Part shown: piece by piece, positions 55,355-61,806 of the stretch
Layout of the letters: the number at the start of each line of letters is the position of its first letter
Numbering within the stretch: position 1 is the stretch's first letter
Assembly (NCBI RefSeq): GCF_900465055.1
Contig: NZ_LS483250.1
Location: 1,426,001-1,490,000 of the forward strand
Origin: Moritella yayanosii
Lineage (GTDB): Bacteria > Pseudomonadota > Gammaproteobacteria > Enterobacterales > Moritellaceae
Direction of reading: 5' to 3'
Length of the DNA stretch: 64,000 bases
The notes under the pieces: model-generated
What the model saw: the letters and a program-made list of their open reading frames with translations, nothing else
Told to the model about the DNA's origin: nothing
Databases searched by the model: none
Translations under genes and position numbers: made by a program

Positions 55355-56419
55355 TTAACAGCCCCAACGCAATGCAGGTGTATTCACTGGTGCATCCCAA
55401 AGTCTTAAGATCTCATCATCTGCTTTTAATAACGTAATTGAGAAACCTTCCATATTCAGTGAAGTGCAGTAATTGCCAATCAAATTACGCACTATTTTGT
55501 ATCCAGCACTTTCACAATTCTGATGTAACCTGCGGTACGCGCCGTACAATTCAGAGCCAGGGGTTCCGCCTAAACCATTCACCAATACAATGTAGTCACT
55601 GTCTGATTCAAACTCTTCAGTGACCACTTCAACATCCTGCCACTCACCCAGCTCACGGTTCCATTCACGTAATTCTCGAGTATACGGCGGACAATCAATT
55701 AGCTCTGCAAACATTTGATCAACCAAACTGTCGAGATCTTTATAAGTACGTCGTTCAATACCAGGTTCACCGTGAATGCCAACACCAAATTCAATTTCAT
55801 CATCCGCTAAAATAAACGACGGTTTACCTGCAGCAGGTACCACGCAAGCTGATAAAGCAACGCCAAATGAACGTGATATATTATTCACACGTCGCGCTAA
55901 TTTTTCACATTGTTCAAGGCTATAGCCCTCTTCCGCTGCCGCACCAACAATCTTCTCGATCAACACCGTTGCAGCAACACCACGACGACCAGCTGTATAT
56001 AGGCTATCTTTTACCGCAACATCATCATCAATCAATACTGAGCCGACTTTAATACCATCGGCATGTAACATCTCAACCGCAGTTTCAAAATTAAGCACAT
56101 CGCCAGTATAATTTTTAATAATAAACAGAATACCGTTATCATTATTAATTTTATGACCACACTCATACATTTGATCTGGCGTTGGTGAACTAAAAATTTC
56201 GCCCGGGCACGCTGCTGTTAACATACCTTTGCCAATAAATCCGGCGTGTAATGGCTCATGTCCGTTACCACCACCTGATAATAAAGCCACTTTGCCCTGA
56301 GAATCATCTCGCCATATATAACGTGGGTCTAATGATAATTTTAATTCTGGGTGAGCAAGATTAAGACCTTCAATCTGTTCTTTAACCACGTTTTCAATTT
56401 TGTTAATTAATTTTTTCAT
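55355..56419 (-). CDS. dhaK: DhaK, dihydroxyacetone-binding subunit
   Basis: 354 residues. KVALLSGGGNGHEPLHAGFIGKG carries the substrate contacts, NYTGDVLNFETA and the hemiaminal-forming His in GVGIHGEPGIERR follow. First gene of dhaKLM, minus strand, with a 367-base divergent region to gldA that carries a strong palindrome. With DhaL and DhaM it makes dihydroxyacetone phosphate, the TpiA substrate. Confidence 0.96.
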   Translation of the reverse strand: MKKLINKIENVVKEQIEGLNLAHPELKLSLDPRYIWRDDSQGKVALLSGGGNGHEPLHAGFIGKGMLTAACPGEIFSSPTPDQMYECGHKINNDNGILFIIKNYTGDVLNFETAVEMLHADGIKVGSVLIDDDVAVKDSLYTAGRRGVAATVLIEKIVGAAAEEGYSLEQCEKLARRVNNISRSFGVALSACVVPAAGKPSFILADDEIEFGVGIHGEPGIERRTYKDLDSLVDQMFAELIDCPPYTRELREWNRELGEWQDVEVVTEEFESDSDYIVLVNGLGGTPGSELYGAYRRLHQNCESAGYKIVRNLIGNYCTSLNMEGFSITLLKADDEILRLWDAPVNTPALRWGC

Positions 56420-56786
56420 TGTATAACTCCAATTGATTACTTTTAAATGTTAACCCTAGTATCAACAAATAAACGAAGACTGCAAACTGCTATTTATTTG
56501 TTTCAAATTGAAACAAATAAAATAAAAAATGGATTCAAAATGAAACAAAACTTAATGTCAGACAACATAACGTGATTTATCTCAAAATATTAATTATCAC
56601 AGAGTAAAAAAAACGCTTATTTGTGCATGCCATCATGGATAAAATGATAAAAACAAATGATTTAGTTACCTTTGTCAGCGTTTGATTTATGTTGATTGCA
56701 AGCTTGAAAGCAGCAGCATTGTTTACTTAAAAGCTGAATCTAATCATTAAAATCAATGTGAACATCAATGTATAAAGGAATTAATC
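56420..56786. promoter_or_regulatory. divergent control region of dhaKLM and gldA
   Basis: 367 AT-rich bases. Contains the 29-base palindrome and a nearby half-site (listed next). Promoter hexamers are not clear enough to place. Confidence 0.6.
56493..56521. promoter_or_regulatory. perfect palindrome, likely DhaR (or repressor) operator
   Basis: 14-base arms around one A with core TTTGTTTCAA-A-TTGAAACAAA. A related half-site TTCAAAATGAAACAAA follows at 56534-56549, so two dimers could bind 40 bases apart. It lies between dhaK and gldA, as expected for a shared regulator site. Confidence 0.65.
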
Positions 56787-57875
56787 ATGGATAAAATTAT
56801 TATATCTCCAAGTAAATATGTACAAGGCGAAAATATACTTGCAAGTATTGGTCAATATGTAAAACCCATCGGTGGTAATCCAATGGCAATTGCAGATGGT
56901 TTTGTGACAGACTTAGTCAGCGAAACGGTTAAAAAAAGTTTTTTGCAAGCAGATATGCCGCTGAACATGGAGTTATTTAATGGTGAATGTTCTCGACCTG
57001 AAATTGAACGATTACTTGCAATCACTAAAGAAGTCAAAGCAGATGTGATCATCGGTATCGGTGGTGGTAAAACATTAGATACAGCAAAATCAATTGGTTT
57101 TTATCTACAAATTCCAGTGGTAGTAGTACCAACCATCGCGTCTACAGATGCACCAACAAGTGCGTTGGCTGTGATTTACACCCCTGAAGGTGAATTCAGC
57201 GAATACCTGATGATCCCGACCAACCCGAATATGGTCCTAATGGACACCAAGATCATTGCTGGCGCACCAGCGCGGTTATTAGTGTCTGGTATCGGTGATG
57301 CGTTATCGACTTATTTCGAAGCACGTGCTTGTGCAGCTTCTGGTGCCTCGACTATGGCAGGTGGCGCCCCGACCCTCGCCGCCCAAGCTATGGCTAAACT
57401 TTGCTATGAAACCATACTTGAAAATGGTCTGAAAGCGAAAGTTGCGGTAGAAAATAACTTATCGTCTCCCGCCGTTGAGCATATCATCGAAGCGAATACT
57501 TATTTAAGTGGTATCGGTTTTGAAAGTAGTGGTCTTGCTGCCGCTCATGCGATTCACAATGGCCTGACTAAGTTAGAAGAATGTCACCACCTGTATCATG
57601 GTGAAAAAGTGGCATTCGGTACCCTAGTACAACTCGTACTGGAAAATGCGGCAATGGAAGAGATCGACACCGTCATTAACTTCTGTCGTGAATTAGGCTT
57701 GCCAACGAATTTACATGACATGGGGGTTAAGGAACTTAACCGCGAAAAACTAATGGAAGTTGCTGAAGCATCTTGTGCTGAAGGCGAAACAATCCATAAC
57801 ATGCCGTTTGAAGTAACGCCAACGGCAGTTCTGTCTGCCATTTTGGTCGCACACGATCTGGGTTCGCGTAAATAA
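56787..57875 (+). CDS. gldA: glycerol dehydrogenase
   Basis: 362 residues, iron-containing (or zinc) polyol dehydrogenase family. NAD-binding GIGGGKTLDTAKS and PTIASTDAPTSALAVIY; metal ligands Asp in GIGDALSTYFEARA and His in LAAAHAIHNGL and HLYHGEKVAFG. It interconverts glycerol and dihydroxyacetone, feeding the divergent dhaKLM genes. Length equals that of E. coli GldA (367) within a few residues. Confidence 0.95.
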   Translation: MDKIIISPSKYVQGENILASIGQYVKPIGGNPMAIADGFVTDLVSETVKKSFLQADMPLNMELFNGECSRPEIERLLAITKEVKADVIIGIGGGKTLDTAKSIGFYLQIPVVVVPTIASTDAPTSALAVIYTPEGEFSEYLMIPTNPNMVLMDTKIIAGAPARLLVSGIGDALSTYFEARACAASGASTMAGGAPTLAAQAMAKLCYETILENGLKAKVAVENNLSSPAVEHIIEANTYLSGIGFESSGLAAAHAIHNGLTKLEECHHLYHGEKVAFGTLVQLVLENAAMEEIDTVINFCRELGLPTNLHDMGVKELNREKLMEVAEASCAEGETIHNMPFEVTPTAVLSAILVAHDLGSRK

Positions 57876-57895
57876 CCGATAACCCGTTTTAAACT

Positions 57896-57926
57896 AAAAA
57901 TGCCGCTATCATTAGCGGCATTTTTT
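57896..57926 (+). terminator. gldA terminator
   Basis: AAAAATGCCGCT-atcatt-AGCGGCATTTTTT, perfect stem with T-run. Confidence 0.95.
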
Positions 57927-58119
57927 ATGCATAATACTTAGCAATTACATCAATATCGTATTTTGTGTTGTGCTCTCGCCTTTCTGCCGTTAAACTTCTG
58001 CCTCCCGAATTATTGGTTACGCTAAAAATTAATCGATTTTTTAGCCCGTGGGTATTCACTATATTGGGTTAAACCGTTTATATCTGGAAATCACAGACTA
58101 ATCTGCTACAGGTAACATT

Positions 58120-58410
58120 ATGATTAACCACTTTAGTGTGCTTGGTATCAAGCCGAACGCAAATGAAAACGACGTTAAAAAAGCCTATAAACGTCTATCA
58201 AATCTATTTCACCCGGATAAATTACTCAGCGCATCAGACGATGAAAGAGAGTATGCTGAAGCTCAGCTGCAACGAGTAAGAAACGCGTATGACGTACTTT
58301 CAAATCCTAAGCTAAAACGCGATTTTATAAAAAACTTCAGTAACGTTATTGTGACCGACCCTGCTGCCGCTATGCGCGAGCTGTGGGATCAATTTTATTC
58401 TATAAGTTAA
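58120..58410 (+). CDS. short J-domain protein
   Basis: 96 residues, almost only a J domain: HFSVLGIKPNANENDVKKAYKRLSNLFHPDKLL with the HPD motif at residues 31-33 that stimulates DnaK ATPase, then the third helix (QLQRVRNAYDVLSNPKLKRDFI). No zinc finger or C-terminal substrate-binding domain of classical DnaJ. The last 20 residues are short and hydrophobic-acidic. It heads a four-gene operon, with the next start after 13 bases, and may recruit DnaK to the proteins encoded downstream. Confidence 0.85.
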   Translation: MINHFSVLGIKPNANENDVKKAYKRLSNLFHPDKLLSASDDEREYAEAQLQRVRNAYDVLSNPKLKRDFIKNFSNVIVTDPAAAMRELWDQFYSIS

Positions 58411-58423
58411 TTTCTGAGCACTC

Positions 58424-58939
58424 ATGACAAAAGCACTAGATCTATCACGTATTGATGAATTAAAAGAAAATGCATATAACAATATCGAATCTTATAACGA
58501 TCCCGATACGCCAGATGCACTTGCGAAATTTACGAGCCAAATTAAAGCTGTTTTATTAGCTGATCCAAAGTTACTTGAGTCTGTTCCTGAGTACTTGCCT
58601 ATTGCGCTTTATGATCAGGTTAAATTCCCTCCGGAAGAAAAAGCCAAATGGGCTCATTGGATCAAAGAAGGTATTCAGCCTGATTGGGATGAATTTAAAA
58701 CCACGGTCGCGTTTAATAAGGTCGACTTACCACTTGTGTTAGCTGTAAAAAATTACTCTGAGACCTTATTAATAGAGAGCTGTATCGTCCTCTTCTTGTT
58801 GGCGAATGACAACAAGTCAACCGCGACAAATACAGAGCAAGATGATGATGAAGATGATGACTACGTTGAAGATCAAGAAGAAGAAGAAGCTTATTACGAC
58901 CCATTTGATGATGACGAAGAGGAAGAGGAAGAGCAATAA
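58424..58939 (+). CDS. unknown protein with strongly acidic C-terminus
   Basis: 171 residues that I cannot assign. The first 125 residues look helical, with WAHWIKEGIQPDWDEF and a hydrophobic helix SETLLIESCIVLFLLAN. The last 40 are nearly all Asp/Glu (for example DDDEDDDYVEDQEEEEAYY), similar to acidic tails of proteins that bind basic partners or mimic DNA. No signal peptide. The stop overlaps the next start by one base (TAATG), so it is coupled to the following gene. Confidence 0.75.
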   Translation: MTKALDLSRIDELKENAYNNIESYNDPDTPDALAKFTSQIKAVLLADPKLLESVPEYLPIALYDQVKFPPEEKAKWAHWIKEGIQPDWDEFKTTVAFNKVDLPLVLAVKNYSETLLIESCIVLFLLANDNKSTATNTEQDDDEDDDYVEDQEEEEAYYDPFDDDEEEEEEQ

Positions 58940-59700
58940 TGAATAGCTTAATTGAAACAGCCGTAATCGAGATCAAAAAACTGGCCGATGTAGAACCTAA
59001 ACAGGCGAGTAAGAAATTTGAGTTAATGGCTAGCACCATGACTGATGACGTTTTGATTGAAGTGATCGAGCAGATGGATATCGTGACCTTAACGCAGATT
59101 AACAGTCATCATGATATAACTTGCCCTTCAATCATGTCTGAACTGATGACCCCTGAGCAGATCCGCGATATCGTTTGCCAGCAACCGCTATATTGGGAAG
59201 AAAAAGTTAAAAACAACGCCGATGAATTAATTCAACATACGTTTGATTTTTTAACTTATCTTATCCGTATTCAAACTACTGAAGCGAAACAAAAAGCGAT
59301 TTTAGAGTGTATAGCTGAAGATCAAGCGGGGCTTTTCTATCTGTCGATCCCATTTATTGAATATCTATTAGCACCCGCGGTAGAAGCAGAACATCACAGC
59401 CACATTACTGATAATTATGATGATGAAGATGATGGCGAAACCGTTGGTTTTACCGACCGTAGCGCAGAAGAAGAGGCGCACAGTTTGAGCCTTGACGACC
59501 CACGCAGCTTATTAGCCCTGATCCGTGAACTTGCTCCAGACGTTGAAAAATCAATTAAAAATTTACTGCGTAGCGAAAACTCAAGCTGGGTTGCTATCAT
59601 CGACAGTTTCGTCAATGAATTAGTACTTCAAGCAAAAGAGAAAAACGAAGTAAATGATGAATACGCTGAAGTTGATGACATGTTTAGTTTTCTTGATTAA
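58939..59700 (+). CDS. unknown acidic helical protein
   Basis: 253 residues, no family recognised. Helical throughout, with a short acidic patch in the middle (NYDDEDDGE, about 160-168) and another at the end. The patterns VLIEVIEQMDIVTLTQINSH and LIQHTFDFLTYLIRIQ suggest helical repeats or a bundle. No membrane segment, no nucleotide-binding motif. One-base overlap with the preceding gene, and 11 bases to the following one. Confidence 0.75.
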   Translation: MNSLIETAVIEIKKLADVEPKQASKKFELMASTMTDDVLIEVIEQMDIVTLTQINSHHDITCPSIMSELMTPEQIRDIVCQQPLYWEEKVKNNADELIQHTFDFLTYLIRIQTTEAKQKAILECIAEDQAGLFYLSIPFIEYLLAPAVEAEHHSHITDNYDDEDDGETVGFTDRSAEEEAHSLSLDDPRSLLALIRELAPDVEKSIKNLLRSENSSWVAIIDSFVNELVLQAKEKNEVNDEYAEVDDMFSFLD

Positions 59701-59711
59701 GGACTCCATTA

Positions 59712-60605
59712 ATGCAAATTGTACTAAGAGACAGAAATCAAGGTCCTTTTTTAACTAAAGTATTAGATTATGCGCAAGCAGAAGCGCTATTAGATGAAGC
59801 ACAACTTGCCGAAATCAAAAGCAAGGCTGTATTGATGAGCCTTAAGCTGGCTGATAAATTTTATAATCAGCATAAAATGCACCTGCTAGAGAACGCTGCT
59901 TTCGATGTGATCGGGGTAGCGAGCCTGGGATTGATGTCGCTAAGTAATCACGATCTGACTCAAGCATTTAAACTGATCGTGGCTCCAAACGGCATTGTAA
60001 AATCGTTCCAGAAAGGTTGGAACATGCTGAATCGTGTTAGTAAGTATAAGCTAAACGGTAAATCAGTATATGGCGATATAGATCCTATGCTACTCGATAA
60101 AATATCAACACCGAGTGATGCTGATGAATGGCAAGGCTGGCAGAGCTATCAAGACGCGCTGTTAGACTTTAATCGTGAAGAGTCTATTGTCGGTTTATTA
60201 AAGCAGTTTTACGCGCAAACAACCTACGATCCTTTAGATTGTTTAAGCCTTGAAAACGTGTTTGCAGAAATCGTACTATACCGTCTATTTTTTGGTCCCG
60301 TTAAAGTAAGACCGGATCTTAAGCAATGCGTAGCTAAAATTGAACTTGAAGACGTCTGGTTCTCGATTGAACATATAGACCAACAAATTAAGCTAACATT
60401 GTCCGAGTTGCCATCACAACTTGCCGAGATCATAAAGCTTGAACTGGGTAAATACTTTACCGCTGGTTTACTACGTACGCTAACGTTTGCTAAAAACTAT
60501 CGTGAACTGCGCTTACAAGATGCGAGTCCAGAGCGATTAGAACGATTCGAATATAAAGAAGGTCTGACTGGTTTATTAGGTTGGCCAGTTTATATCGTGA
60601 TGTGA
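59712..60605 (+). CDS. unknown protein, last gene of the J-domain operon
   Basis: 297 residues, no family recognised. A helical N-terminal half (AEALLDEAQLAEIKSKAVLMSLKLADKFYNQH), a hydrophobic stretch FDVIGVASLGLMSLS, and a C-terminal half with LPSQLAEIIKLELGKYFTAGLLRTL ending GLLGWPVYIVM. No signal peptide, nucleotide-binding or nuclease motif seen. It ends just before a weak hairpin terminator. Its stop is 170 bases from the second TnpB remnant. Confidence 0.75.
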   Translation: MQIVLRDRNQGPFLTKVLDYAQAEALLDEAQLAEIKSKAVLMSLKLADKFYNQHKMHLLENAAFDVIGVASLGLMSLSNHDLTQAFKLIVAPNGIVKSFQKGWNMLNRVSKYKLNGKSVYGDIDPMLLDKISTPSDADEWQGWQSYQDALLDFNREESIVGLLKQFYAQTTYDPLDCLSLENVFAEIVLYRLFFGPVKVRPDLKQCVAKIELEDVWFSIEHIDQQIKLTLSELPSQLAEIIKLELGKYFTAGLLRTLTFAKNYRELRLQDASPERLERFEYKEGLTGLLGWPVYIVM

Positions 60606-60639
60606 TCCTGACAGTCACAGGCAGCATAAACGAAAACTA

Positions 60640-60676
60640 AAAGCGGGAATATCCAATGGGTATTGCCGTTTTTTTA
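60640..60676 (+). terminator. weak terminator after the J-domain operon
   Basis: CGGGAATA and TATTGCCG pair with one G-G mismatch and are followed by seven or more T. Confidence 0.55.
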
Positions 60677-60771
60677 TGATACCAAGCTTACAGTAACTGA
60701 ATTAACCCTAAAAATAGTACAAATATGGCTGTAACTGCGACTTATAAAAATAAATTTTGGATTCCATGTTA

Positions 60772-61743
60772 TTGAAGTACCCCTAGCTGAAGCAAGGGGA
60801 TTCTTGTCGTCTACGGTTTAGGCATTGCAATATTAAATTGCGTTAGTCTTCTAAAACCTCTTACAAGCATTTAACGTGTCGGTACTACCTACCGCCACAA
60901 ATTATTTAAGCTGCTAGTCTTAATCCCTCTTTATGGATATTGATAGCAGCATTATGATCTCTATCGTGAACAGCGCCGCATGCGCAAGTCCACGTCCTGA
61001 TCGCTAATGACCACTGCCCAGCGTATAACGCTCCACACTCGCTGCACATTTTAGACGAAGGAAACCACTGGCTAATAGCTGATAATTTACGCCCGTACCA
61101 ATCAGCCTTATATTCTAACTGCCTTGCTATTTCACCGAAATTAGCATCATGGAGATGCTTTGCCAACTTGCGATTTTTCACCATATTTTTGACTTTCAAT
61201 GACTCGATCCCTATCACTTGGTTTTCGTTTATAAGTGTCGACGTCATTTTATGCGTAAAGTCTCTACGGGAATTCGCTATCTTTTCGTGAAGCCTTAGCG
61301 AGTTTTTTCGCATATCGATTTGTTAAGCGCGGGTTGCTTCATTTTAGCGAATAATAATGATTGTTTATCTGCATCCCATTTGAACCCGTTACTCATGTAA
61401 CTGGCTGAGTGAGGTTCTTACTCCAATCGTTATAATTGGTTTTATTGCCTAGTTCATACTGCGCTTTAGAAAACGCCAATGCTGAATTATAAGCGACACG
61501 CACACAGCCAAATGTCTGAGAAAGCATGACTGCTTGCTCGTTATTCGGGTAAAATCTGTATTTGTACGCGATTAACTTCAACATAACACCTTAGTTAACT
61601 GTATATAATTCCAGTATCAAGTTCTAAATTTAGACCTTGTCACTTTGTATGTCAACAGAATAAAGGCCAGGGCGCTTATTGCTTCGCAATAACGACTTAC
61701 ATTCCCGACATAAATGACGGGGTTTTACGTCAAAGATGATAAA
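60772..61743 (-). mobile_element. deletion derivative of the same TnpB element, copy 2
   Basis: About 972 bases, same ends as copy 1: the right end TTGAAGT with the CCCCT/AGGGG hairpin and the 32-base left end at 61712-61743. It keeps the full leader between left end and tnpB and about 65 extra bases between the tnpB stop and the right end that copy 1 lost. Like copy 1 it has no tnpA. The two copies have the same orientation and are about 54 kb apart. Confidence 0.8.
60906..61584 (-). pseudogene. tnpB: tnpB remnant, copy 2 (RuvC-I lost, RuvC-II and III kept)
   Basis: The 5' piece (61393-61584) encodes the start MLKLIAYKYRFYPNNEQAV to NLTQ and then runs out of frame into SYMSNGFKWDADKQS sequence, a join at the shared bases TCAG. 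A second deletion leads to the 3' piece (60906-61313), which has EKIANSRRDFTHK, the RuvC-II Glu in VIGIESLKVKNM, the zinc finger CSECG...CACG and RuvC-III DRDHNAA, ending HKEGLRLAA. RuvC-I is absent. What this copy lost copy 1 mostly keeps, and the reverse. Confidence 0.85.
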
Positions 61744-61806
61744 TATGCTGACACGTATAGTCCTTTTAAATACAGACATTAAAAAATAAAATAACCAATG
61801 GCTGAT

